Assembly (NCBI GenBank): GCA_029339195.1
Contig: JAPTJF010000121.1
Coordinates: 62,001 to 126,000, forward strand
Direction: 5' to 3'
DNA length: 64,000 bases
From: Micractinium sp. NFX-FRZ
Taxonomy: Eukaryota; Chlorophyta; Trebouxiophyceae; Chlorellales; Chlorellaceae
Part shown: positions 8,927 through 19,803 of the stretch, one piece after another
How the letters are laid out: the number at the start of each line of letters is the position of its first letter
Numbering within the stretch: the first letter of the stretch is position 1
Translations under genes and position numbers: made by a program
The notes under the pieces: generated by a model
The model's database searches: none
What the model saw: the letters and a program-made list of their open reading frames with translations, nothing else
Told to the model about the DNA's origin: nothing

Positions 8927-11866
8927 TCACCCCTTGTAAAAGTGTTTGTAGATGGCGCTGAAGTCGAGGGTGGGGTCCACCTGCTCATACAGCCTGGCAC
9001 ACAAGGGGGGAGGGGAGGAAGAAGGGGGGGAGTGGAAGAGGTCAGCAGGTGGGCGGTTGGGCATGGTGGGGGGCCCACTCGCTCAAACAACCGGGGAGGT
9101 GTGCACACAAATAGCACAGGGGAGGGGCAGGCAACACCATGCGAGGGGGCAGAATGTAAGCAGGTGCGCAAGCCCGCCACCTGCCGCCTCAGCCCCACCT
9201 GCGCGCCTCCTCTGTGAGCGGTGCCGGCGCCCCGCAGTGCCCCGCCGCCTTGAGCACCAGGCTGAGGTCTTTGACCATGAGCTGGCTGGAGAAGCCGCCC
9301 CGGTAGCCTCGTGAGGACGGCACCCCCTCCATTGCGCCCGGCACCGGGTTGTATGTGTCTGCGGGGGCGGGGCAGGGCAGCAGGAAGCGTGAGGGGGACA
9401 AGCGGTAGGGGGTTGGCTGGAGCAGGGGCGGGGCAGGGAGCACAGACAACAGCACTGGAGGGTAGCTGTGGCTAGAGAAGCTGCCTCAGTGCCGCGTGAG
9501 GATGGCATGGCCTCCAGCACACCGCTCGGCACGAGGGAGTGCGGGAGCGGCTTGCAAGGGTGGGGTGGGGGGCACGGGTGTGGCAATGGTGCAGCGCGGA
9601 GGTGCAGCGGGAGCGATGCCAGCTGCTGGTGAGAGCTCCGCAACAGTACAGCCTCTCCAGCAGCAAGTGATACCTCCCCCCCAGGGGCCCACCTGAGCTC
9701 CAGCAGCGGGCAGACGAGGTGTTGAAGATCTCAGACAGCAGCATTGGGTCCTGTGGGGGGGGAGAGGCACAGAGAGAGGTGAGGTTAGGGCCGGTACTGA
9801 CAGGGGTCTATCCGACCCCTGCCTCTTGCACGAACTTGTGGGGTGGGTTTGCCCTACGCGAAAATGCCAATCAAGAAAACTTTCCACTGATAATGGCCAA
9901 CGACACACTCACCAGTCCCAGCTTCTTGCCCAGGGCAAGCCCCTCAGACACCGCCGCCATGCTGACCCCCAGAACCAGGTTGTTGCACAGCTTGGCTGTC
10001 TGGCCCGTGCCGTTGCCGCCGCCTGCACGGTCAAGAGATGCGGGCGGGGCAGGCTCAGCCTCCCGGTCGGGCAGGTCCGTGCTGTGTTGCATTGGGAGGC
10101 AGGCAGCAGGCTCATCAGCTCACCCCGACTGCTCCAATAGTCTTCTCCACGCCGGCACGGCCTCAGCCGCCCCTGCCTGCTGCCCCTGGCTACAGCTGTG
10201 CATCCCATCCTGCTGGGCAGCCACCCCTCACAGTAGATCAGTGCCCCACTTCATCGTCGCACCATGCAGCATGCTCTGTTTTGTGGACTTGTGTTTGGAA
10301 CAACATACGTGTTGTTAGCAGAAGGCAGTCACTCACAGTAGATCACCCGCTTCCCCATCACTTCAAACATGGGCCGCGCCGCATCCACCGCCTCCTCGGG
10401 CCCGCCGCACTGCAGACGGGCAGGCCACGGTGCGATTCAGGCCAAGGCGGCGGCACGCACGGAACGCACAGCCAGGGTGGCAGGGCACTGCTGCCCGTGG
10501 CCCACACACTGACCCCCCTGCCAGCCAAAAACCACACACCTACAATTCCACACCACAGGCCACCCCCCGAGATCATGCAGACCTCCACAACACAACCATC
10601 CCAAGCCCCACAACCATCCCAAGCCCCCACCCACTCCATCCACACCATCCACTCCATCCTCACCATGAAGGTCAGGTTCCCCGCCTGCGCCCCCGGCACG
10701 CCCCCCGACACGGGCGCATCAACCATGAAGGGGCTGCGCTGCCCGTCGTGCGCCTGGCTGGCGTTGGGGTGAAGCTGCGCATCGGCCGCCGCGGCCGCCA
10801 CCTCGCGCGAGGTGATTGGATCGATGGTGGAGCAGTCCACCAAGAGGTGGGGGTGCAGCCGGCCTGGCTCAACTGACAGGATGCCCTCGGGGCCGAGGTA
10901 CGCCTGTGGGGCAGGTGGGTGCGTGTTGGTGTGTGGGGGGGTGGGGAGGAGGGAGGAGGCATGGTGATGCATCAGGTGCAAACGACGGCCGGCTGCACCA
11001 TGTAGGCGGAAACAAGGCGCAGGCGAGCGCGGCGTGGTGCGGCGTGACGTGCTGGTGCCAGCATAGCAAAGCGCAGCTGAGCGCGGCGTGCCAGCTCAGC
11101 GCACCTGCTTGACGTGCTCCGAGGAGGGCAGCATGGAGATGATTGCCGACAGGCCGGGGGTGGCGGCCAGGGCGGCGGGGGTGAGGGCCGACTTGGCGCC
11201 GGCAATCTGCGGCAAGGAAGGGGGGCCGGTGGGGAGGGGCGGGAGTGGGGTGCCGGTGGCCAGGCGGGCGCTGGCGAGCACGGGCTGCGACAGGTGCGCA
11301 GAACGCTTGCGGTGTGGCGCAGCCCAGCCTGCTGCACTGGACGTGCAGGCCACGGTGCAATCCAACAAACCATCAATGCAGTGCTGCACTGCATTGGGTG
11401 CGCAGAACATGCTTGCAAGGCCGCACCTGCAGCCGGTGCACCGCCTCCTCGTTTCTGTCGCACACAATCAGGCGGTAGCCCGCACCCAAGAGCCGCGTGG
11501 CCATGGCTGGCAGAACAAAGGGGGGCAGGCGGGCACAGGTGGATGTGAGGAACGGTACATACAGCTTTAGCAGGCTGTGCTAGGAACGGGAACCGACCAG
11601 GGCTGCTGGCCGCGCCAGGCGTACATTGATGTAAGGGTCGAGCGGCCTGGCAGCGCTGCGTGCACATGCGAGGGATGCGTGGCAGGCTGGCGGCGCTCTC
11701 TTAGCTGCCGTCGCAGTGGCTATGTGACCGGCCCGGGGGGCTGGGATACCCCCCGTCCCAACCCCTGGGCGCAGGTCTCACCCGAGCCCATGTTGCCCAC
11801 GCCGACCATGCCGATGAGCAGCCGCCGCCCTGCCCCCGCCAGCGGGTTGGCTGGAGGTAACACCAT
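8927..11866 (-). CDS. 3-hydroxyisobutyrate dehydrogenase (beta-hydroxyacid dehydrogenase family)
   Basis: This NAD-dependent enzyme oxidises 3-hydroxyisobutyrate in valine breakdown, normally in mitochondria. Exons are 11782-11866, 11427-11506, 11105-11206, 10664-10903, 10337-10409, 9913-10022, 9693-9750, 9199-9358 and 8927-8993, giving 324 aa in frame. Family features in order are the Rossmann motif IGMVGVGNMGS (near residue 18), LVDCSTIDP, DAPVSGGVPGAQAGNLTFM (substrate loop), GNGTGQTAKLCNN (catalytic lysine) and GYRGGFSSQLMVKDLSL. All match this family rather than 6-phosphogluconate dehydrogenase. The start at 11866 is uncertain: ttacctccag just inside it could be a splice acceptor, with the targeting peptide on an unseen upstream exon. 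Introns contain echoes near 9483 and 10226. Confidence 0.9.
9483..9550 (-). repeat. Echo of dehydrogenase exon 8 5' edge
   Basis: The plus-strand text cgtgaggatggcatggcctc followed by cagcacaccgctcggcac resembles the real exon edge cgtgaggacggcaccccctc followed by cattgcgcccggcaccgg (9309-9347). It sits about 170 bp upstream of the real acceptor in transcript order. Confidence 0.6.
10226..10272 (-). repeat. Echo of dehydrogenase exon 5 donor edge
   Basis: Plus-strand ctcacagtagatcagtgccc followed by cacttcatcg duplicates the real donor edge ctcacagtagatcacccgct followed by tccccatcac (10332-10361). It lies downstream of the real donor in transcript order, 105 bp away. Confidence 0.7.
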
Positions 11867-12301
11867 AGCAGCCGGGGTATGGGCAGCGCTTGTCGAGCCT
11901 GCAGGCAGGGGCGCTGATATAATGCTGACCGGGAGCGGTGGGCACGTTAGTCGTGGCGGCGGCGGCGGCGGGGGTAGCGAGGAACCTGTGGATGCCTGTT
12001 GCTCGCTGGGACCGTTATGCAGCACTCCTAATTAGCACACAGACTTCCCTCCAGTCACCTCAGGTGACCCAGCTCAGTGTCGAAAGGCGGAAGGGTTTTC
12101 TGCCGTCCAACTGCCCAGCTGCAGGCCTGCCTGCTGCCTCCCACCACTCAGTGCGGACACAGAACGCTTGATTAGGGACTGTCGGCCCCGTCCATGACCA
12201 CATCAAGGCGTGGCGGGGCGCAGCACGCACGCGCTCCCATGCTCCATACAAGCAGCTCGAGAGCCTCCCCCCGCCCATACCTCGGCCTTGATTGACCACA
12301 G
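11867..12301. promoter_or_regulatory. Divergent gap between dehydrogenase and small unknown gene
   Basis: About 435 bp separate the two predicted 5' ends. An additional 5' exon for either gene could be hidden here. No conserved protein segment or TATA box was recognised. Confidence 0.4.
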
Positions 12302-12376
12302 GTGCACATCGAACCCGCCAAAGACAAGCACAAGCCCGCCTGGCAGCACTCCGACACCCACGATCCCTCTCAGAGA

Positions 12377-13603
12377 ATGGAGATGGAGCGTCTTGCGCGG
12401 CGCCGTGGACAGCAGGTGCGCGGGTTCAAGGCGCAAGGGGTGCCGCGGAGCCCGCGGCTCACGGTCAGAGAAAAGCCCCGCGCCTCCGCCGGCGTGGGGT
12501 TTTGCCGGCGCTGCGCCGCATACCATACGCCCGCCGCACTGCCCCCGTCACTCGTTCCTCTGCCCTTCCCGGCTCTTCCTCTCCCTCCTCCACCTCTGCC
12601 GCAGACCGTGAGCAACCCCAACACCCCGCGTTACATCCGGGCGCGTCTGGCCGTGCCGCGGCGGCGGGCCCAGCCCGGTAGCGACGCCCCCCAGCCCGAC
12701 TCGCCCACACAGCACGTGGCTGTCTCCCCATCCGGCCGCACCGCGCTGGGGTGAGCGAGCATCCAAGGAGGCAGGGCGTTTTAGGACGCAGGGTGGGCTT
12801 TGCGTGGGGCGGGGGGTGAAGGACAAAACCGGCTGCCCTAGAGTGGCCACCCACCCAACCACCCGCCCCGCCCTTCAACCCCTCCCTTCCCGCCTGCTGC
12901 CCTTGCAGGCCCTGGATGGGAGCTTTCGGCGGCATCGCAGAAGTGGAGGAGGCGCCCGCCAGCCCCACCATCTTTGCATCAGGCACCGGCCGCGTGAGTG
13001 CACACTGCTGGCGCCAGCTCAGGGGCTGGCATGTCGGCGCCGCCTGCTGCATGCAAGGGCCGGCTGCACGCAAGGGCCCGTCATGCGGATGCCGTCACCT
13101 GCCTCACGACTTACACTGATATCACTCGGCTTTCCGGGCCCCTCCCTTCTCATCCTCTGCCCCCTCCTCCCGCTGTTCCCCTCCCGATCCACCTCGTGCT
13201 CTTGCGCCCTCTCCAGTGCCCTCCCTCCCTCCCTCCCTCCCGCACACATTCACCCCACAACTGCCCCTCATCCCCCTCCCCCTCACCCCCCTCCCCCTCC
13301 CCCTCATGCGCCCATCCCCCCCCCCCTTGCGTCATCTGCCTTCAGGTGTTTGGAGACCTGCGCGGCTCCCCCGTGCACAGCCTGGACGCAGAGGCAGCGG
13401 TGGCGGCGGCGCCCGCCGCCGCTCCCGCCCACCCCGAGTCTGAGGCCCGCATGAGCCGGAGGGTGGCGCGCGCCGAGATGGGCGTGCTTCGGCGCAAGGC
13501 CGAGGCGGGGCGGCGCCAGCGGGGCGCCGCCAACGGGGTGCGCCCCAATGTGGCCGCACGGCGCACGCGCATGATCCAGCAGGCGCGCAAGATGAACTGC
13601 TGA
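12377..13603 (+). CDS. Unrecognised basic, proline/alanine-rich protein
   Basis: I do not recognise this gene. Four exons join in frame: 12377-12414 (possibly from an acceptor at 12302), 12605-12750, 12909-12993 and 13346-13603, giving about 175 aa from the ATG at 12377. Visible stretches are NPNTPRYIRARLAVPRRR, then PWMGAFGGIAEVEEAPASP, then an Ala/Pro-rich linker, then a strongly basic helical C-terminus (MSRRVARAEMGVLRRKAEAG, ARRTRMIQQARKMNC). The 12302-12376 stretch stays open in the same frame behind a good CAG acceptor, so a further upstream exon is likely. There is no signal peptide or membrane segment. The coherent phases and good splice sites argue for a real gene; the function is unknown. 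Confidence 0.6.
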
Positions 13604-14508
13604 GCGCTGCGCTGGGTGGGTGTGCGTTGGCGCAGGCAGGCAGCTGCACCGTGCGCACGCATGAGCATGAGCACATGTGCGCACGCCTGTGCGGGCACCT
13701 GTGCGGGCGTGCACACTGTGCCAGGTAGCCAGGTGCCAGGTGGGCAGTGGCAACCCCTCCATCCGTCCCCGCCCTCTCAGTTTCTAGATTTCTCCCTGCC
13801 ACGGTGAGAGCTTCACACACACCATGCATGCACAACTATAGCATATACAACACCCCGTTTTCCATGCACAACATACAACACCCAAACCCCTCAGTACACA
13901 GTACCAAAAACAAGGCGATCATCACTTCAATCGCTGTTCTTTGGAGCCGGTTAGAGCCGCTCTGTTTGCCCTTCATTCATCCTGCCAGCCAGCCAGGCAT
14001 CCTGCCTGCTTGCCCTTCTCCTCTGTACGATGCGAGCCCTGTGGCACCGCGCCTCCTAGCAGCACATGTAGCTGCCGTGCTCCCCCTGTTGTCCTCATTC
14101 CCTTCTTTTCCCCAGCCAGCCACGTTGCTGCCCGCAGAATGCATGCGTGGCACAGGTGTTTCCTGTTCTGCTTGCCTCATGTGTATTGTACCCCTGACCC
14201 TGCCTTGAACACTGGGCGGGCGCTAGTGCCCGGCCCACCCCTCCCTTCGCTCTCACCGTGGCATTCTTGGCAGTGCGGCCCTCGCTTTCTGCTGTTTTTC
14301 AACAGAGGAGCCTTCACCACCCCTTCATCCTCTCCCACTTCTTTTTATTTGTAACATCAGCTTGAAGGGTGGCAGACCAAGGTCCTCGGCGGTCGAAGGG
14401 TTCTGCCAGCTGGCTCCGCCTGGCAGGCATCTCACTTGTTCATGGCATGATCTGGCGTTGTCAGTCAATTATTTCCGTGCCAAAGTCATCCGGGGTATCA
14501 CCAACCAC
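13604..14508 (+). terminator. 3' region of small unknown gene and BASS leader
   Basis: There is no gene in this 0.9 kb gap. TGTAA at 14350-14354 is a candidate poly(A) motif, but about 750 bp after the stop, so the 3' UTR would be long. The remaining bases up to 14508 would be the BASS promoter and leader, which is very compact. Confidence 0.4.
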
Positions 14509-17500
14509 ATGCAAGGCTGCACACCAGCAAGGGCGCAGCTGCCGGCGGCCAGCTCGTGCCCACGGGCCGCGGCAGGCCGCTGCGCGCTGCCAGCGCCCTT
14601 GCAGCATTCGACACACGCTCAGGGTGCAGCAACATGTCTGTCGCAACTCCGCGCAACGCTGCCAGTCAGGTGCCCCCGAGAGGTTGCTCGCTGGCAGCTC
14701 TGCTACAGCGCCCTGAGGCTCTTGATTGACCCTGGACCTGATAATTTGCATGTTCCACCGCTTGCCTGCAGCTACAAGCTGCAGCGACAAGCCAGGGCGC
14801 AGCGGCGGCCGGCGGTCCGCCCCGCCGCCTCGGCTGCTGACGGCAGCGCGGCGGTGAGTGTTCACAGGGTTTGCACTGTGCTTTCTTGCTTGTTGCAGAC
14901 ATGCCTAGCAGGCCTGCATGATCAGCGCCCCAGCTCAGTCTTGCTGCCCCCTTCGTTTGGCCTGTCGCAGGTTCCCAGCCCGCAGCCCTCCAAGCTGGAG
15001 CGCATCGCTGACGTGGCCACCATGCTCTTCCCCGTCTGGGTAAGCTTGCCAGGCTAACCCAGTAGAGCTGGGGAGCGGCTGAGATATCTCGTCCAGTCTG
15101 GTCTGATCTATGCAGTTGCCCGCTGCGAGGCATGCGGGGCCTCGGACACAGGGCTGCCTGTGCCTTTGCAAGCACGCCTTAGATTCCGGCAAGTCGCGCC
15201 GTTGCATCCCTGCGCCTTATTGGCTGCCCACTCTGCCGACACCTGCTCCTGTGCACCACCTGCCCCGCGCAGGCCCTGATTTCTGGCTGCACCGCCTTCT
15301 TCCTCCCTTCCTCCCTCAGTTGGATGACCACTCAGCAGGTGCCTGGGGTGTTGCTGGCTGCTGCTGAGCTGAATGCAAGTGAATGCAGGTGCAGTCAAGT
15401 GTTGCTGGCTGCTGCTGAGGTCAACGCCAGCCCAACTAGGGAGTGCAGTCAGGGCGAGCAGCTGCTGGACGCCTTGCATGCTGTGCATGTTGTGCCCGCC
15501 GCGCACCAGCTGCGCTTGCCCACTCAACCGCCCACCCACCCACGTGCCTGCAGTTTGAGCAGGGGGTGGGGCTGCTCATGCTGGCCATGGGCCTCTCCCT
15601 CACAACAGAGGACTTCAGAAAGGTGAGGCCTGCCTGCCTGCTTGCTGGCGGCAGCAAATTTCAGAGCGTCACACCGTGGAGGAGACAGCAGCGGGGGCAG
15701 CGGCAGCACTTGCTCCGTGCAGCTTGCGTCCTCTCTGCTGTTCAGCTTGCTTGCTTGCTCGCCGCCATTTGCCCCTGCCGCTGTGCTGACTTTACCATCC
15801 GTATTGAAAAGATGATGTGCTCCCCTTGTCCTTTCTCTGCCTGCCCTGCCCTCGTCGACGTGCGCAGTGCGCCGCCAACCCGGTGCCAATCGTGAGTGTG
15901 GGAGGGAGCAGATCTGTCTATGAAGGCTGGGGTGGGGGTGCAGAGAGCACTGGGGAGGTGCCTCACCCTTCAGCCAGCACTGCGTCCTGCCCATCCCTGC
16001 TGCCCGCCTGCGCCACCGCTGCTTGGTCTTGAGCCACCGTCCAACCAGCCTTGCCTCACCCTCCCTCCCTCCCGGCAGCTGCTGGCCGTGCTACGCCCGC
16101 ACTCCGTCCCGCCCATCCCTGCTGCCCCCTTTGTGTCCCTGTGCTGCAGCTGCTGAACCTTTGGGTGACCTTGTGTGCAGTCGGGCCACCACCCTTGATA
16201 CCTGCCTTCGTTCCAGATCCCTCAATGCCTGTGCGCCCCCCCGCTCGCCCCCTCTGTGCAGCTGCTGGGGTTTGTGTGCCAGTACTCTGTGCTGCCCATC
16301 CTGGCCGTGGTCATCTCCAAGCTCATGAACCTGCCGCCTGCATTCGCCACCGGCCTCATCCTGCTGGGCTGCTGCCCCGGTGAGGGGCCTAGGGGGGTCA
16401 TCTGCCCGACTGGCTGTCTGATGGGGGAGGGAAGGGTTCTGCTGGGCTGCTGCCTGCGGTGAGGGGCCTAGGGGGTCGCTACGACTGGGTGTGTGCATGG
16501 GGGAGGGAGGGTGCTGCTGGGCTGCCGCCCGCAGTGAGCGCTCTTACGGCGGCTTGCCAGCCTGGCTGGGGAGCTGGGAATTCTGCTGGGCTGCTGCCTG
16601 CAGCAAGCGCTCTTACAACCCTCTGCCAGACCGGCTGTTGATTTCAACACGTGTGTGCATCTCCTGGTTTGCAGGCGGCCAGGCCTCCAACGTGGCCACC
16701 TACGTGGCGCGTGGTGACGTGGCGCTGAGCGTGCTCATGACCGCTGCCTCCACGGTTGCCGCCACCGTCATGACCCCAACACTCACCTCGCTGCTGGCGG
16801 GGGCATACATCCCTGTGGATGGCTGGGTGAGGCAACTAAGGGGAGGGGGGAGAAGGGCGGGAAGGGGGAGGGGAAGGGCGGGGGCTGCCAGGAGGAGACA
16901 TTTCCTGGCCCCATGCACGCAGAGGTGTGTGCACAGGCCAGACAGGCAGGCAGGCAGGTGCTGGCGGGGGCGTGCATCCCTGTAAAGGGCTGGGTGAGGC
17001 GATTGGTGGGAAGGATGGCAGGACGCGTCAGTTGGGAGGGAGGGGGCCTAGCTGGGGGGCTGAACAGTTGGCAGGCGGCCTGGCGGTGCGGTCCCACTGT
17101 GTGTGCCTCTGCTGCCGCAAGCTTGCCGGCAGCACACCCAAACCTCACAAGACATGTCCCATGCTGCGCCGGACCCTACCAACCTGTATGCCTTCAAGTT
17201 GACCACCCCCCCCTGCCCTCCCCCTGCCCCCGATCTCTCTGCCTCACAGGCTCTGTTCAAGTCGACGGTGCAGCTGGTGCTGCTGCCCACGGTGCTGGGC
17301 CTGGCAGCCAACGAGCTGTTCAAGAAGCAGGCAAGGAGGGGGCACCAGGAAACCAAGGGCAGTATCAAGCAGGGCTCTTGTTATGACCTCTGATACGGCG
17401 GAGATGCATGTCCCCTGTCCCCACCTCGGCCCTCGCCCCACCTCACCTCCTCCTGCCCCCGCTCCTCCTGCCCGCCCCTCACCCCACTTCCACCTGCCCT

Positions 17501-18713
17501 GCCCTGCCACGTGAGTGCGGTGCAACCCCGACCTGCCTCCCCTGTTGCTGGTCCTCACCGCTGTACTCTTGACCCGGCCCCAACCCCCACTCCCACCCTG
17601 CCCGCCCCTTTCCAGGTGGACATCATCCGCCCCGTCATGCCCCTTGTGGCGCTGGCCCTCACTGTGGTGCTCTGTGCCGTGCCGGTGGCCCAGGTGGCCG
17701 ACGTGCTGCGCGCCAGCGGCATGGCTGCCTGCACTCCGGTCATCGCCCTCCACTCCTTTGGCTATCTGCTGGGCTACGCGCTGCCCCGCGGGATGGGCTT
17801 CAACGAGAAGACGTCGCGCACAGGTGGGCAGGGCTGGTGGTGGTGGCGGTAGGAGTGGGAGTGGGGTGGCGTGGCTGTGCCGGCAGTGGGGCGGCAGTGG
17901 GGCGGCAGTGGGGAGATGACGGAAGGGGTGCGTCAGTGCCCAGCGGCCGCGCTGTGCCTGTGCCCAGGGCCGGGCATCCCGCCCGCCATTGTGAGCACCA
18001 CGCCTGCAGTAGCTCCCGCAGCTGCTGCTGCTGGTCTGCTGTTATACCTGGCCCATCCCTCCCGCTAGCCATCTCACTGCCATCATTTAACTCACCCAAC
18101 CCCTCCCCTCCCCTCCCCTCCCCACCCCTGTGACCCTCTGAAGTCTCCATTGAGACGGGTGCGTTCTGGAAGCACGGGGCCCAGTGATGGGGCATGTGCT
18201 GAGTGGCAAGTGAATGCATGCGTAGCGTGGCACATGACGCATCGGGAGCAGCTGGAGTGAAGGCAGCACTGGGCGGGGGGCCGGCAGGCTGTGCTCCAGA
18301 TGGCACCCTGCTGCTGAGCTGATGGGGCCAACCTGGGGCCGCGACTGACTAGGGTATCCACCCCCATCGGACCTGCACATGCTCTGTGCAGGCATGCAGA
18401 GCGCTGCCATGGGTTATGCGCTCAGCACCAAGCACTTCTCCGACGTCCTCGTGGCGGTGCCCTCCTCCGTCAGCATCGTCTTCATGGTGAGAGGAGTTCT
18501 AAACCACGACATCAGCTGAGCTCAGCTCTCATCAGCTCCGCCAGCTGGCGCTGAGGCTGCGCCGCCCTGCCTGCCCGCCCCCCCCCCTGCCCCAGGGATG
18601 CCCTCCCGCCTCCCACCATGGTTGTCAATGATTGCCTGTGCCTGCCGCAGGTCTGGCTGGGCGCGGCGCTGGCGGTGGTGTGGAGGATGATCCCCATCAA
18701 GGACGACAAGTGA
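14509..18713 (+). CDS. Plastid-type bile acid:sodium symporter family (BASS) transporter
   Basis: This is a sodium-coupled organic-anion carrier of the SBF/BASS family, probably in the chloroplast envelope. Thirteen exons: 14509-14669, 14772-14853, 14971-15039, 15273-15338, 15554-15622, 15868-15891, 16262-16379, 16675-16826, 17250-17330, 17616-17823, 18144-18158, 18392-18486 and 18651-18713, giving 400 aa. Residues 1-80 are Ala/Arg/Ser-rich like a transit peptide. The hydrophobic core then shows [58 protein letters not shown] (the family's sodium-site region) and [16 protein letters not shown]. Exon 9 ends at a GC donor and exon 11 is a 15-nt micro-exon; both are required for the conserved sequence. 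Introns 7 and 8 hold exon-edge echoes. The transported acid cannot be told from sequence. Confidence 0.9.
16435..16640 (+). repeat. Three tandem echoes of BASS exon 7 donor edge
   Basis: The real donor edge ctgctgggctgctgccccgg (16361-16380, then tgaggggcc) is followed by copies ctgctgggctgctgcctgcg (16438 on), ctgctgggctgccgcccgca (16515 on) and ctgctgggctgctgcctgca (16583 on). Spacing is 70-80 bp. The first copy keeps a GTGAGG donor; the later two have mutated it (agtgag, agcaag). Confidence 0.85.
16966..17005 (+). repeat. Echo of BASS exon 8 donor edge
   Basis: The stretch ctggcgggggcgtgcatccc, then tgtaaagggctgggtgagg, repeats the real edge ctggcgggggcatacatccc, then tgtggatggctgggtgagg (16794-16832). 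The donor GTGAGG is intact 170 bp downstream. Confidence 0.85.
17331..17332 (+). other. GC 5' splice site (GC-AG intron) in BASS
   Basis: The exon text ends LFKKQ at 17330 and is followed by gcaagg. The next coding stretch (VDIIRPVMP) starts after CAG at 17615 in phase 0. No GT donor gives this join, so the intron uses GC-AG. Confidence 0.75.
18144..18158 (+). other. 15-nt micro-exon of BASS gene
   Basis: Fifteen bases between an AAG acceptor and a GT donor supply VSIET, linking ...TSRT to GMQSAAMG. The family-conserved motif SIE(V/T)GMQ is restored only if it is included. Confidence 0.8.
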
Positions 18714-19803
18714 CGAGGCTGCCACCAGAAGCCTACGGCACAGCCCTGCTCTGACATGCCACCCCTGCTAACTTGCTTGCTTGCTTGCCTGCTACCTTAT
18801 GCACCGCACTGCCCGCCTTGGCCCCGCCCCGTCCCCTGTGTACCCAGCCCTGGCACCCCTTCAGCACGCCGCCCTCCCCCCAGCCTCACATCCCTCCTGT
18901 GCACTGCCCGCCCCCCATCAGCTCACCTTGACATCAACCCTACTCCTGCCTGCATCACGCTGACCACTGCTGACTGTAACAACACACGCTGGATGCTGAA
19001 GCTTGCATGCGGGACAGCGGGGGCCTGGCAAGGTCAGATCTGGCGGCAGCGGGGCGTGGCGTGGGCGCACACGCCAGCAAGGATGGGCAGCTGCATGGGT
19101 GTGTGTCTTGACTTCTCCACCGCGTTCTGTAACCATGCCGACACCCGTTGGCCTTCTTTTTTGGTATGCAGAGCAGAGAGTTTGGCGTCCTGTGGAGCGC
19201 TCTCCTTCACACCTCGCAGGTAACGCGCACTGCAGCAGCTGTGGCTGAGCGGCAGCTGAGAGATGCCTGCCAACCCAGCAGCACGCCTTTCTGCCCACTC
19301 ATAGTCTACAGTAGAACGACCAGGTCAGTGATGCGGCGGCGCATGCTGCCTAGCGCACCCTGGCTTGCTCCTTTCCTCACGGGTTGTCCGGTGGTTCCTT
19401 TGCTTGCCTGACATGTGGACGGGCAGTTGCGGCCAGCTGTGCGAGCTCGCACGCCGACTGGATCTCGTGTGCCCCTTTTTTCGTCGCTTTTGCACCTAAC
19501 CCTGCATTTCCAGGCCGGCAGGCAGTCTACCAGTGGCGGCAAGCGCGCAACTCCGGGCGCCCCACTAGCACGTGCGTCCCACTACCGGGCAGGCAAGCAT
19601 TTTTCATTGGGTGATCGTGCATTGCAACGTGTTCCAATGGCTTGTAGGGGGCCGCCGTGCTGCCATGCCGAGAGTGGCCGGATGACGCTCGCCCGTCCTG
19701 GCTCTGCCCCAACCCCGCCTCTCATTCCTCTCCTGTGTGATCTCGCAGGAAGCCGCAACGTACGGGCCGCCCCTGCTGGGCGCCCCTGCTGGGCCGGGCC
19801 GAC
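18714..19803 (+). terminator. BASS 3' region and promoter of M60-like gene
   Basis: There is no convincing gene in this 1.1 kb gap. TGTAA at 18975-18979 lies 260 bp after the BASS stop, and a second TGTAA lies at 19129-19133. The rest is presumably promoter and leader of the next gene; an upstream non-coding exon cannot be excluded. Confidence 0.5.

Noticed and set aside
19140..19803. Possible extra 5' exons for the M60-like gene
   Set aside because: Open frames exist, but none joins in phase to a signal peptide better than the ATG at 19804.
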